From NCBI RefSeq assembly GCF_900109575.1, contig NZ_FOAF01000001.1, forward strand, positions 1,397,662 through 1,461,661: a stretch of 64,000 bases of DNA. Direction: 5' to 3'. Positions 44,245 to 53,151 of this stretch are shown here, piece by piece. This DNA comes from Olivibacter domesticus (lineage in GTDB: Bacteria; Bacteroidota; Bacteroidia; Sphingobacteriales; Sphingobacteriaceae). How positions within the stretch are numbered: the first letter of the stretch is position 1; every line of letters begins with the position of its first letter. The notes under the pieces are model-generated. The model ran no database searches. It saw nothing but the letters and a program-made list of their open reading frames with translations, and was not told where the DNA came from. Position numbers and translations under genes: made by a program.

Positions 44245-46368
44245 ATGCCATTATTAAGTATTCAGCACTTAAGCCTGCCCATCGAGGATCCATTATTGAA
44301 GTTTTTATTAGAGCTTATCATCATATTAAGTGCACCCCTTTTATTAAACAAAATAAAGGTACCTCACTTATTGGGTCTTATCATTGCCGGCGCAGTTATT
44401 GGCCCTAACGGATTCAATGTACTGGCCAGAGATAGCAGCGTGGTGGTTACCGGCACTACCGGTCTACTGTATATCATGTTCCTTGCTGGGTTGGAAATCG
44501 ATATGGGCGACTTTAAAAAAAACAAGTGGAAAAGTATTACGTTCTCCATTTATACCTTCGCAGCCCCATTTGCATTAGGTTTTTTTGGCGGTTACTACCT
44601 CTTACATTTTAATTTGCTCACATCCATTCTCTTCGCGAGTCTTTTTTCTTCTCATACACTTATTGTATACCCGTTGATCAGCAAATTGGGCCTAGCAAAA
44701 AAACTATCTGTAAACATTACGGTAGGCGGAACAATGATTACCGACGTGCTCTCGCTCTTGGTATTAGCGGTGGTTGTTGGCATGACGCAGGGCGAAGTTG
44801 GTAGTAGTTTTTGGATTCGACTTTCGATATCGATGCTTCTTTTCGGTCTTATCGTGCTGTTGGTTTTTCCAATGATAGGACGATGGTTTTTTAAGCAAGT
44901 GGAGGATAAGATTTCGCAATACATTTTTGTTTTGGTAATGATTTATTTGGCAGCCCTATTAGCAGAAATTGCCGGTGTAGAAGCTATCATTGGCGCCTTT
45001 TTCGCTGGCTTAGCCCTTAACAGGCTTATTCCTCATGCCTCATCGCTCATGAATCGGGTAGAATTTGTGGGAAACGCTATCTTCATCCCCTTCTTTCTAA
45101 TCAGTGTAGGCATGTTAATCGACTTTAAAGTATTTTTCAAAAGCTGGGAAACCCTTGGTGTCGCTACCGTCATGATGATAGCATCTATCGGTGGTAAGTA
45201 TATCGCTGCTATTGCGACCCAAAAAACCTTCAAATTAACCAAAGATGAGGGTCGGCTGATCTTCGGAATGAGCGCAGCTTCTGCTGCAGCTACCCTCGCC
45301 TCCGTTATGGTGGGCTACAACATTATCATTTCAGAGACGGCCAGCGGTGAGCCCATTCGTTTACTGAATGAACACGTACTTAATGGAAGTATTCTGCTAA
45401 TTTTAGTTTCCTGTACCATTTCTTCCTTCATTTCTATGGCCAGCGGGGAACGAATTGCGGAGGCCGATCAGGAAGATACAGCTTCCGGTAATAGTCGCGA
45501 GCGAGAATATATCCTATTGGCGATGAACCATGAGGAAACCGTAGAACGTATGGTAAATCTGGGGTTGCTGATGAAGTCCGAAACAAATACCGATCGCTTA
45601 TTCGCACTCAATGTAATCAACGAAGACAAAAATGAGTCTTCCATAAAAAATGCCGAAAAGATACTACACAATGCGGTAGATACTGCTTCCGCTGCCGATG
45701 TGGCCATCCAGCCACTCACCAGATATGATAATGATGTCATTTCGGGTATCAATAACGTCATCAAAGAGAAAAAGGTTACCGATCTTGTTATCGGGCTCGA
45801 AGACGAAAAAGGTTTTTCGCCTTCGTTTGTTTACAATCTTTACAATGGTTATTTGCAAAACGAACACGTGAATGTATTGGTATACCATGCGGCGCAACCC
45901 ATCGCTACGCTTAAACGCCATGTCGTTCTGATCCCGGAAAATGCGGAAAAAGAACCCGGCTTTTTCCATGCATTACTAAGAATATGGAATATTGCCAGAA
46001 GTTCGGGCGCTTTGATAAGTTTTTATGCAACAGCAAATACCATACATGTTTTAGAACGCATTTTAAAGAGAGCAAATATTGAAGCTGAACTGAAAGAAAT
46101 ACAGCATTGGAAAGTAGCAGAAAAGGCCGCTATGGAGCTTGGAGAAGACGAGGGACTTATTGTGCTAATGGCAAAACGAGGTATGGTGTCGTATTTTCCA
46201 CAAATGCGCTTCATGCCCGAATTTCTAAATCAGCATTTACACGACAATAATTATCTATTGATTTATCCTTTTTCCCAAGAAGATGGAACAGCTATGGAAA
46301 AACGCGCTGTGGGTAACCATCGGGATTTCGGTGAGATTAGCAAGGTTATCGGGAAATTATTTAAGTAA
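44245..46368 (+). CDS. CPA2 cation:proton antiporter with C-terminal USP-like domain
   Basis: A 707-residue inner-membrane antiporter of the KefB/NapA type. The first 390 residues give about 12 spans: PHLLGLIIAGAVIGPNGFNV, the MFLAGLEIDMGDFKK helix, and EIAGVEAIIGAFFAGLALNR. The last 300 residues are soluble, with two universal-stress-like alpha/beta segments (EYILLAMNHEETVERMVNLG and VVLIPENAEKEPGFFHALLR). No RCK domain is visible. It exchanges Na+ or K+ for H+ and probably serves pH or salt homeostasis, the C-terminal part perhaps sensing nucleotide. It starts three bases after the lipoprotein stop. Confidence 0.93.
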   Translation: MPLLSIQHLSLPIEDPLLKFLLELIIILSAPLLLNKIKVPHLLGLIIAGAVIGPNGFNVLARDSSVVVTGTTGLLYIMFLAGLEIDMGDFKKNKWKSITFSIYTFAAPFALGFFGGYYLLHFNLLTSILFASLFSSHTLIVYPLISKLGLAKKLSVNITVGGTMITDVLSLLVLAVVVGMTQGEVGSSFWIRLSISMLLFGLIVLLVFPMIGRWFFKQVEDKISQYIFVLVMIYLAALLAEIAGVEAIIGAFFAGLALNRLIPHASSLMNRVEFVGNAIFIPFFLISVGMLIDFKVFFKSWETLGVATVMMIASIGGKYIAAIATQKTFKLTKDEGRLIFGMSAASAAATLASVMVGYNIIISETASGEPIRLLNEHVLNGSILLILVSCTISSFISMASGERIAEADQEDTASGNSREREYILLAMNHEETVERMVNLGLLMKSETNTDRLFALNVINEDKNESSIKNAEKILHNAVDTASAADVAIQPLTRYDNDVISGINNVIKEKKVTDLVIGLEDEKGFSPSFVYNLYNGYLQNEHVNVLVYHAAQPIATLKRHVVLIPENAEKEPGFFHALLRIWNIARSSGALISFYATANTIHVLERILKRANIEAELKEIQHWKVAEKAAMELGEDEGLIVLMAKRGMVSYFPQMRFMPEFLNQHLHDNNYLLIYPFSQEDGTAMEKRAVGNHRDFGEISKVIGKLFK

Positions 46369-46591
46369 CGGCCAATTGCTGAACGACACGTATACTACCG
46401 CCTGTTTTAAAGGTTTTCACCCCGCTATATTTGATCGTGAAATCGACCTAAGCATCTTTTACGCCAATTATATAGGAGTTGAAAAAGTCGCAATCCGCCT
46501 CGTAGTTTGACGCTTATATGCTAACTTCTTCTCATATTATTCTATAGCTTTGTTTATCAGCGAAGGATCCGCTAAACTTAAAAATAAACTT

Positions 46592-47035
46592 ATGAAAACA
46601 TTACAGTTCACAAAAGAAATCAAAGCTCCAATCAAAAAAGTTTGGGATGTACTTTGGAACGAAAACACTTATTCAAAATGGACAAGTGCCTTTAATCCAG
46701 AAGGCGAATCTACTATGCAAAGCGATTGGCAGGTGGGTGGAAAAACACTTTTCGTAGATAACAAGGGCAATGGCATGGTAAGTACCATAAAAACTAAAAA
46801 CGACCCTTATGAAATCGTCTTTGAGCATTTGGGAGAAATAATGGATGGTAAAGAAGATACTACCAGCGAAAAAGTAAAAGCCTGGGCAGGTTCATTAGAA
46901 GAATACCACCTTTCTGAAAACAATGGAATTACTACACTCAAGGCTTCCGTACAAATAGGAGAAGAATGGGGGGATATGATGACTAATGGGTTTACTGTAG
47001 GCCTGGAAACAGTCAGAAAACTCTCAGAACAATAA
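46592..47035 (+). CDS. SRPBCC (AHSA1-like) protein
   Basis: A 147-residue cytoplasmic START/Bet v1-like protein with the family opening FTKEIKAPIKKVWDVLWNENTYSKW, a beta-sheet core, and a C-terminal helix (GFTVGLETVRKLSEQ). Such proteins bind small hydrophobic ligands. I use the ATG at 46592 (MKTLQFTKEI); the frame extends 14 codons further upstream without family similarity. It stands alone, 223 bases after the antiporter. Function is not known. Confidence 0.85.
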   Translation: MKTLQFTKEIKAPIKKVWDVLWNENTYSKWTSAFNPEGESTMQSDWQVGGKTLFVDNKGNGMVSTIKTKNDPYEIVFEHLGEIMDGKEDTTSEKVKAWAGSLEEYHLSENNGITTLKASVQIGEEWGDMMTNGFTVGLETVRKLSEQ

Positions 47036-47052
47036 AATTAAATTTTATAGAT

Positions 47053-47074
47053 CCCCGCGTATTTTATCGCGGGG
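47053..47074. terminator. Bidirectional terminator overlapping the HD gene end
   Basis: CCCCGCG (47053-47059) pairs with CGCGGGG (47068-47074) around an 8-base A/T loop, with A- and T-rich flanks, between the convergent SRPBCC and HD genes. The HD stop codon (47064-47066) lies in the loop, so the 3' arm is coding for that gene. Confidence 0.75.
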
Positions 47075-47666
47075 CATCTTTTCTAAGGATACCCTTTTCA
47101 ACGCTTTCGTTCAATACGTGTTCCGCATAGGCCCAAATGGAGGTCGAACCCTTTTTAATCGCTTTCTTTTTATCATAAACTTTCTGGTATTCCACCTTAA
47201 ATTCGGCCCAGGTCCCACCACCATTAGAAGCATTTTGCAGCAAAGGCTCAAACCGATCCATCGTTCTGGCAAATTTTGCATCATCTGTAATCCCTGCTTC
47301 AAATTCTTCCCAAATCGCCATAAACTCTTGCGCCTGTTTTTCAGGCAATAATCCAAAAATCCGCTTTGCAGCCAATCGTTCCTCTTCCGTATTGCTATGG
47401 TTTTTCGATGTATCGTAAATAAACGTATCACCTGCATCAATTTCCACCAGATCATGAATCAACACCATCTTCAACACCCTAAGCACATCAATAGCTTTAT
47501 CTGCATGTTCGGCCAACACCAATGTCATCATTGCCAAGTGCCAACTATGTTCCGCATCGTTTTCGTGCCGATCGCTGTGAAACAGTTTGGTTCTGCGTTG
47601 AATGTACTTTAATTTATCAATCTCTTTAATAAAAGCTACCTGCTTTAACAAATCGTTTGTACTCAT
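47064..47666 (-). CDS. HD-domain phosphohydrolase (YfbR-like)
   Basis: A 200-residue HD-family metal hydrolase. Metal ligands are visible in ENDAEHSWHLAMM (His), the central IHDLVEIDAGDTF (His-Asp), and a downstream Asp. The pattern is that of the HD_3 group including 5'-deoxynucleotidase YfbR and archaeal/bacterial homologues, acting on nucleotides in the cytoplasm. The last stem of the terminator lies in its final codons. It starts divergently from the AraC relic/SDR unit. Confidence 0.87.
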   Translation of the reverse strand: MSTNDLLKQVAFIKEIDKLKYIQRRTKLFHSDRHENDAEHSWHLAMMTLVLAEHADKAIDVLRVLKMVLIHDLVEIDAGDTFIYDTSKNHSNTEEERLAAKRIFGLLPEKQAQEFMAIWEEFEAGITDDAKFARTMDRFEPLLQNASNGGGTWAEFKVEYQKVYDKKKAIKKGSTSIWAYAEHVLNESVEKGILRKDAPR

Positions 47667-47700
47667 CCCTTTATATATGCAGTAAATATAACCATTTAAG

Positions 47701-47904
47701 TTACGAAGCTTTGTACAAGCACGGTTATTTTGTTCCGCAAGCGATGCTGCAATTAACTTAAGTGAAAAATTAGCTCATATTATAGCAGATCTGGAATGTG
47801 CGATCAGTTATAGCCTGGGCTTTGTACAATCATCACATTTTACCTACCTTTTCAAGAAACAAACCAAGGTGAACCTACTTCCGTCCGACTTGTTTGAATT
47901 TCGA
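47701..47904 (+). pseudogene. AraC regulator C-terminal relic
   Basis: The frame preceding the SDR gene is open from 47691 and reads like the last part of an AraC helix-turn-helix: AISYSLGFVQSSHFTYLFKK then QTKVNLLPSDLFEFR. Normal AraC proteins have 'IAYSLGF...SSHFTRLFKK.. G.TPSEFR'. The ligand-binding part and first helix-turn-helix are absent and no start codon is evident. The frame runs on into the SDR without a stop. It is probably the remains of a regulator that once controlled the SDR. Confidence 0.65.
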
Positions 47905-47961
47905 TACTATCCGTTTGATTCAGGCAAAAGCTTTGCTGTTTGCCTGTTATATCTTTGCTAT

Positions 47962-48810
47962 ATGAACATAATGAATATGGAAAACAAGAAAGTATGGTTT
48001 ATAACAGGTGCATCCAAAGGCCTGGGCTTAGCTTTAGTCAAACAATTATTACAGGCTGGCCACCAGGTGGCAGCGACCTCCCGCAATAGCATAAACCTGG
48101 TTGATGCCGTTAATTTTAACGGTGATACATTTCTACCCTTATCGGTAGCGCTGGGCAACGATGAAAATGTTGCCGCTGCCATCCAGCAGACCCATCAAAC
48201 CTTTGGTCGGATAGATGTAGTTGTGAATAATGCCGGTTACGGCATCGGTGGCAGTATAGAGGAACTGACCGACGAAGAGACACGTGATAGTTTCGAAGTC
48301 AATGTATTTGGTACGATCAACGTCATCCGCCATGTGCTACCGATCTTACGCCAACAGGGGGCTGGTCATATCATTAATATCTCTTCCATTGCCGGTATCG
48401 CTCCCGCCACCGGCTGGTCTGTTTACGGAGCTACAAAACATGCCGTAATTGGTTTAAGCGAAGTACTGGCTGAGGACGTCAAATCACTGGGTATCAATGT
48501 AACCGTCATCGCACCCGGAGCCTTCCGTACAAATTTCCTGCAGGCAGACTCGCTGGTACTATCGGAAAAGAAAATCGATGCTTATGCAGACATCCGTGCC
48601 TCGCATGAGCGCTATTCCAACATGAATGGTCATCAAGCCGGCGACCCCGAAAAAGCAGCAAAGGTCATGATCGAGCTATCGGAGATGTCGGAACCACCTC
48701 TATACTTACTTTTGGGTAGTGATGCCTATTCGCGCGCGTTTAGCAAGCTGGAGCTGCTCGCTTCAAGCTACAAGCAATGGGAAGCCTTAACAAAATCGAC
48801 GGATTATTGA
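47962..48810 (+). CDS. Classical SDR oxidoreductase
   Basis: This SDR of about 282 residues has FITGASKGLGLALVKQLLQ at the start, NNAG, and the catalytic INISSIAGIAPATGWSVYGATKHA (Ser, Tyr, Lys). The C-terminal part is helical. It resembles the group of 'oxidoreductases/short-chain dehydrogenases' with a long C-terminus (RDH-type) that oxidise alcohols or reduce ketones; substrate unknown. I use the ATG at 47962; a GTG at 47869 in the same frame belongs to the AraC relic. It has no close partner. Confidence 0.9.
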   Translation: MNIMNMENKKVWFITGASKGLGLALVKQLLQAGHQVAATSRNSINLVDAVNFNGDTFLPLSVALGNDENVAAAIQQTHQTFGRIDVVVNNAGYGIGGSIEELTDEETRDSFEVNVFGTINVIRHVLPILRQQGAGHIINISSIAGIAPATGWSVYGATKHAVIGLSEVLAEDVKSLGINVTVIAPGAFRTNFLQADSLVLSEKKIDAYADIRASHERYSNMNGHQAGDPEKAAKVMIELSEMSEPPLYLLLGSDAYSRAFSKLELLASSYKQWEALTKSTDY

Positions 48811-49261
48811 TCTCGAAGCCATACATATATCAAACAATAAGATCCAGATTGCATTTTAAAAAATTCTGCAATAAAAAAATCTTCAACCGGGGAGATTGAA
48901 TACTTTTAACTAACCAATTATAAACCTAAATTATGATGACACAAAGATAGTGTACAAGATACAAGCTACGCCAACGATGGGACTGCCTATTTTCTGTGAC
49001 AACTAGAAGAACGGTGTTAGCGACATAAATCTATAAGAACTTTTTTGTTGCTTTTACGGACGGCAATGTTATCAGCGATTTGACATTTCATGAAACTTCC
49101 ATTAATTTATTTTTTTAATTTTGGATAACTTGTCGCATTATAAGAGCAAATGGATAAAGCTTATTGCTGAGGAGAATCCAAATGCAACAGCGCCATTACC
49201 TGCTATTCATATTGTAAAAAGTAACAAAAAGAGAATCAGATACAACCCTAAAAAAGAAATT
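48811..49261. other. Intergenic region before the chorismate mutase
   Basis: About 450 bases with no supported gene. An in-frame TTG-started extension (from 49121) to the mutase lacks a signal peptide and is unlikely to be coding. I see no clear promoter box or hairpin. Confidence 0.5.
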
Positions 49262-49639
49262 ATGCGCAAAATAATCACGATCACCAGTATATGTGTTATG
49301 GGTATTATGGCAGCAAGGGCCCAAGATCATGCAGTACTTGCTCAAGATACAATGACTGTCTATCGGAAAAAGATTGATAAATTAGACAAAGAGATTATCC
49401 ACTTACTAGGTGATCGCATGCAAGCTGCCAGAACTATTGGAGCTTATAAAGTGAAACACAAGGTAGCCGTAGTACAGCCCGACCGCTTCAACAAGGTGCT
49501 GCAACAGGCTGTTATTGAAGGGGAAAAGGTCGGCTTATCGGCGGATTTTGTAAAGAAACTGTACGAAGATGTGCATACTGAAAGTGTACGTCAGGAAGAG
49601 GAGCTCAAACAAAAAGCTATCACACAAAGAAAGGATTAA
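49262..49639 (+). CDS. Exported AroQ-type chorismate mutase
   Basis: From the ATG at 49262 the protein is 125 residues: a signal peptide (MRKIITITSICVMGIMAARA) and a single AroQ helical domain. Active-site positions known from the E. coli enzyme are visible: Arg35 (MTVYRKKIDKLDKEII), Arg52 (DRMQAARTIGAYK), Lys63/Lys65, the PDRFNKV segment (Asp74), and Gln111 (ESVRQEEE). It should convert chorismate to prephenate, but outside the cytoplasm, where no chorismate is expected. Exported mutases are known in some pathogens and plant-associated bacteria. No aromatic-biosynthesis gene is adjacent. Confidence is high for the family and moderate for export. Confidence 0.87.
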   Translation: MRKIITITSICVMGIMAARAQDHAVLAQDTMTVYRKKIDKLDKEIIHLLGDRMQAARTIGAYKVKHKVAVVQPDRFNKVLQQAVIEGEKVGLSADFVKKLYEDVHTESVRQEEELKQKAITQRKD

Positions 49640-49650
49640 GCTATTTTAAA

Positions 49651-50601
49651 TTAAAAATGACGAATCTGGCTCGCAATTGCACGAATATGTTCTTCGTCAG
49701 TGCCGCAACAGCCACCAAACACCGTTAATTGGGAAAAAGTCTGTTTCAGCTTCTTATGTTCAACACTCCATTCCTGCGGGTTTCCTCTGTCTAACGCAGT
49801 CGTCTCATCTAATTCAACATGGCTCTTACAGGAAGCGTTTGCCCTTATCCCTTTTATTCGTTTTGTCCATTGCTCATTTCTTCCAGCTTCCAGTTCACTG
49901 TAAAAATGAGTTGGATGAGCGCAATTGATCATAAAATAAAGAGGAGGTTGTCCTACGCTTTTATCAACGTACTCAATAGCTTTCTTTAAGCTCATTCCAG
50001 TAGGGAGCCTACCATCTACTTCAACAGTAAAGGAAATCACTACCGGAAGCTTCGCTACACCCGCAGCTCTAGCAATACCAATGGCTTCTTCGGCATAATT
50101 CATCGTAATCGCCGAAACCATGTCAACAGGTGTTTGGCTGAATACTTCTATTTGTGCTGAATGATATTGCTGGGCGTCTTCCACAGACATTGTATTTTCC
50201 GGTTTGTAACCATCACCCCGAGGCCCAATACAACCGCTGATAACGATATTGGCTATATCATTCTCATATTCTTTTTGTAGGTTAACAAGTAGTTGAATGG
50301 CATTTCTATTAACCTCATATATCGCTGAATGCGGGTATCCTATTTTTTGAATCCAATCAGGATTGGCCCGCCAAGTAGGACTTTCTAAAATGAATCCCAT
50401 TTTAAAATCTTTTGCGATTTTTAAATACTGTCGATAATAATCCTCAATTGTATTATACCCCTTCTTATCCTTTAATAAATCAAAGGCAGCAAAGTAGGGT
50501 AGTTCGTAACCCTGAAGAAAAATCAGCGTCGTTTCCAGACCGCCATCAGTTAAGAACAAACTATCAGATGCATTTGGAAAAGTTACTTTAGTATTAGCCA
50601 T
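49651..50601 (-). CDS. Homocysteine S-methyltransferase family enzyme
   Basis: This 316-residue TIM-barrel zinc enzyme opens with DSLFLTDGGLETTLIFLQG. The zinc ligands are the Cys in MINCAHPTHF and the double Cys in VFGGCCGTDEEHIRAI. An inner block NIVISGCIGPRGDGY supports the fold. MmuM-type members transfer a methyl from S-methylmethionine to homocysteine; others act on betaine or different thiols. No vitamin B12 domain is present. It lies alone between the exported mutase and a terminator. Confidence 0.9.
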   Translation of the reverse strand: MANTKVTFPNASDSLFLTDGGLETTLIFLQGYELPYFAAFDLLKDKKGYNTIEDYYRQYLKIAKDFKMGFILESPTWRANPDWIQKIGYPHSAIYEVNRNAIQLLVNLQKEYENDIANIVISGCIGPRGDGYKPENTMSVEDAQQYHSAQIEVFSQTPVDMVSAITMNYAEEAIGIARAAGVAKLPVVISFTVEVDGRLPTGMSLKKAIEYVDKSVGQPPLYFMINCAHPTHFYSELEAGRNEQWTKRIKGIRANASCKSHVELDETTALDRGNPQEWSVEHKKLKQTFSQLTVFGGCCGTDEEHIRAIASQIRHF

Positions 50602-50741
50602 AAGTTATAGGTTTTAAACTGTGTATCACTCGCTTATATGCACTATAAAGCTACATAAAACGTCCAAATAAATACAAGCTAAATTAAGTCCCGTATTCGG
50701 CTATTATTGGTATATATTATCTATGCTTAAGCTTCTATAGG

Positions 50742-50773
50742 AAAACAAACCCGAAAAACTTCGGGTTTGTTTT
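50742..50773 (-). terminator. Rho-independent terminator for the SDR operon
   Basis: A perfect 14-base stem, AAAACAAACCCGAA (50742-50755) with TTCGGGTTTGTTTT (50760-50773), has a 4-base loop. On the minus strand the descending stem ends in a T-rich tract, 10 bases after the SDR stop codon. Confidence 0.85.
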
Positions 50774-50783
50774 ATTTTAAAGA

Positions 50784-51593
50784 TTAGATCGTATTTTCCC
50801 AAGCTTTCAATTGATGATCCTTTAACATATCTTCAATGGTTTTAGGAACTACATTTCTGAACTTTCCTTCATCAGACGGCACAATTTCGATCATGCGGTC
50901 TATCATTTCCTTTGAGTCCATCTTTCCTTCTGGAGTAGCGAAGAAATCATCAAAACCTTTACGGAGGTCAGCTCTTTTCGTGAAGTTCACCTCATCATCT
51001 AACCAGCGGAACGGGTTGTCCGCCATCGTTTCGTTGTATCCGGTATAATAAGCTCCCGGATTGATGGTCTGTACTTTTATTCCATAGGGCTCAAGCTCCT
51101 GCTGCATAGCTTCCGCTAAAGACTCCAACGCATGTTTAGAAGACACATAAGTTCCCCAGTTTGCGGGTGTGAACAAGCCGCCCATTGAAGAGGTGAACAC
51201 AACTTTTCCTTTTTTACCTTCCCCTACCCATTTTTGAACGACACCTTGTGTCAGAACCAGTGGTAAGAAAACATTCACTTCAAAGTTTTTTCTGACAAGA
51301 TCAACAGGGATTTCCCAAACAGGCCCGGCTTCGCCCATTCCAGCATTGTTCCAAAGAATATCAACGTTCCATTTCAACGCTTGTTTGATGTCGTATTGAT
51401 CAGTAAGATCCAAGCGTTCTACTCTAATCTTGTCTGACAAACCCAAGGCGGCGACTTCTTCGCGAAGGGGCGTTACCTGAGAGGAGACGTGCACAGCCGC
51501 AATGATGTTGTGTCCGTTTTTAGCCATTCCAATGGCAGCTCCTTTTCCAAATCCTGAGCCTGCTCCTGTAATTAAAATTGTTTTAGTTTCCAT
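50784..51593 (-). CDS. SDR oxidoreductase
   Basis: A 269-residue classical SDR with TGAGSGFGKGAAIGMAKNG, then NNAG in LWNNAGMGEAG and the catalytic FTSSMGGLFTPANWGTYVSSKHA (Ser, Tyr, Lys). It ends with a helical tail. It follows the GlcG-like gene by 45 bases on the same strand, and the pair is divergent from the AraC regulator at 52.2 kb, a common arrangement for an inducible reductase. Substrate unknown. Confidence 0.9.
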   Translation of the reverse strand: METKTILITGAGSGFGKGAAIGMAKNGHNIIAAVHVSSQVTPLREEVAALGLSDKIRVERLDLTDQYDIKQALKWNVDILWNNAGMGEAGPVWEIPVDLVRKNFEVNVFLPLVLTQGVVQKWVGEGKKGKVVFTSSMGGLFTPANWGTYVSSKHALESLAEAMQQELEPYGIKVQTINPGAYYTGYNETMADNPFRWLDDEVNFTKRADLRKGFDDFFATPEGKMDSKEMIDRMIEIVPSDEGKFRNVVPKTIEDMLKDHQLKAWENTI

Positions 51594-51638
51594 TTTTTTA
51601 GTTTTTTAAAATTGGTAATGAAATGTTTATTTATCTTT

Positions 51639-52049
51639 TTATTGGTTTTGGTTGAAAATTTCTGCCCCTGCTATTGCAATCTGAAGGTCTTCCGAAACGG
51701 CTCCACCTGACACGCCTATATAGCCGATGATACCCTTGTTCTTTAGGATAGGGAGCCCGCCGGCAAATCCTACCAAACCATCATTAGTGGCCGTCATTCC
51801 GTAAGTACCAGCCTCCGGTTTTAGGTATTGTCCAACGTTTTCGCTACTCGTTCTGAAAAGACTTGCCGTTTTAGCCTTCTTTATGGCAATGTCCATTGAT
51901 CCTAAAACGGCGTCATCCATTCTTTCAAAAATTTTAAGGTGTCCTGCCGTATCCAACACGGCAATATTTACATGCACATTCAGCTGTATAGCCTTTGCCC
52001 TCGCCTGCTGCACAACCTGTCTTGATTCATTGAGATTGATTTCCATCAT
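51639..52049 (-). CDS. GlcG/HbpS-like (DUF336) protein
   Basis: A 136-residue cytoplasmic protein of the GlcG/PduO-C/HbpS family: helical start (NESRQVVQQARAKAIQLN), VHVNIAVLDTAGHLKIFERM in the middle, and the family block KNKGIIGYIGVSGGAVSEDL near the end. Family members bind heme or cobalamin or have unknown roles. It heads the operon with the SDR and is divergent from the AraC gene. Confidence 0.88.
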   Translation of the reverse strand: MMEINLNESRQVVQQARAKAIQLNVHVNIAVLDTAGHLKIFERMDDAVLGSMDIAIKKAKTASLFRTSSENVGQYLKPEAGTYGMTATNDGLVGFAGGLPILKNKGIIGYIGVSGGAVSEDLQIAIAGAEIFNQNQ

Positions 52050-52205
52050 ATTGATTTTAAATTGTTGTTTCGTTTTGTTAAGACAAAGTTGCTGCAGATT
52101 TAGAAAGATTCTTATAGGAAAAAAGAGACAGATTTTATGAAAATCAAACCTTATAGAATTTTAAGATTTTTAATAACTTTATGAACCAAAAAACTAGCCA
52201 CGTGT

Positions 52206-53120
52206 ATGAAATCAACCATAGATCTCAAAGCGATAGATCAGCTCCGGAATTTTCCGGATCTTACACCTATATACAGAGAAGCCCACAACTCACCACCCAT
52301 CAGAGTTTTCAATCGTGCGATTGAGGATTGCAGGAATTATCTATCCGCCAACAGAAGGGATTTCTATAAAATCCTGATGATCACGGGAGGGGAAGGTGTT
52401 TTCACTTTGGGCCTAAATAAATACCTAATAAACGCACCGACCATTTTTTTTATACATCCACATGACATTATCTCGTGGCAGAAAACTTCGGGAGAATCAG
52501 CCGGGTATTACCTGCTTTTTAAAAGAGATTTTATTAACCATCACCCTCTATTGAAGACAACATTGGAGCGACTGGGATTATTTAAAGACAAATCAAAATC
52601 TGTCATTTGGATTGAAGATAAAGACCTTCCTGGTTTTAACCGCCTTTGGGAAAGCATGTACAATGAGCAGGGTAATGAGTTGGGATATGACGCTATTCAA
52701 GCCTATATACAATTGCTAATGATTGAGAGTGCAAGAAAATCCAACTACCTCATTCCTGAACATACCGGTGAAGAGTATGACCATATCCATCGATTTTTTG
52801 GTTTACTGGAAGAAGAAGTATCCCAAATTAACTATGAAAATCCCATCCGGCTCAGAACCGCACAGGAATTCGCTATGTCTCTGAATCTTCACCCCAATTA
52901 TTTGAACCGGATCCTCAAAAAGAGAACAGGTCAGAACGTGAGTACTCACATAAAAGGACGGCTTTTGGATGAATGCAAAGCACTTCTTTTACAGACAACG
53001 TGGACGCTGGAGCAGATAAGCTATGCGGTTGGGTTTTCCGACCAGCCGAATTTCAATTTTTTCTTTAAAAAAAATACAGGTTATACACCGAACGCTTTTA
53101 GAAAAGGAATTTTACAATAA
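52206..53120 (+). CDS. AraC-family transcriptional regulator
   Basis: A 304-residue regulator with a cupin-like sensor (FYKILMITGGEGVFTLG, then PTIFFIHPHDIISWQ) and a C-terminal AraC double helix-turn-helix (AQEFAMSLNLHPNYLNRILK and LEQISYAVGFSDQPNFNFFF). It is divergent from the GlcG-SDR operon and most likely its activator. The ligand is unknown. Confidence 0.92.
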   Translation: MKSTIDLKAIDQLRNFPDLTPIYREAHNSPPIRVFNRAIEDCRNYLSANRRDFYKILMITGGEGVFTLGLNKYLINAPTIFFIHPHDIISWQKTSGESAGYYLLFKRDFINHHPLLKTTLERLGLFKDKSKSVIWIEDKDLPGFNRLWESMYNEQGNELGYDAIQAYIQLLMIESARKSNYLIPEHTGEEYDHIHRFFGLLEEEVSQINYENPIRLRTAQEFAMSLNLHPNYLNRILKKRTGQNVSTHIKGRLLDECKALLLQTTWTLEQISYAVGFSDQPNFNFFFKKNTGYTPNAFRKGILQ

Positions 53121-53151
53121 TATTTATTGCTCCAAAATACTTAAGACGCCA

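Noticed and set aside
46370-46510. Frame continuing past the antiporter end (ends KVAIRLVV)
   Set aside because: It overlaps the antiporter in another frame and shows no family feature; read as a shadow frame.
47869-47961. GTG-started longer form of the SDR
   Set aside because: The added residues belong to the AraC relic, not to an SDR N-terminus.
49121-49261. TTG-started N-terminal extension of the chorismate mutase
   Set aside because: The ATG at 49262 begins a proper signal peptide; the extension would bury it.
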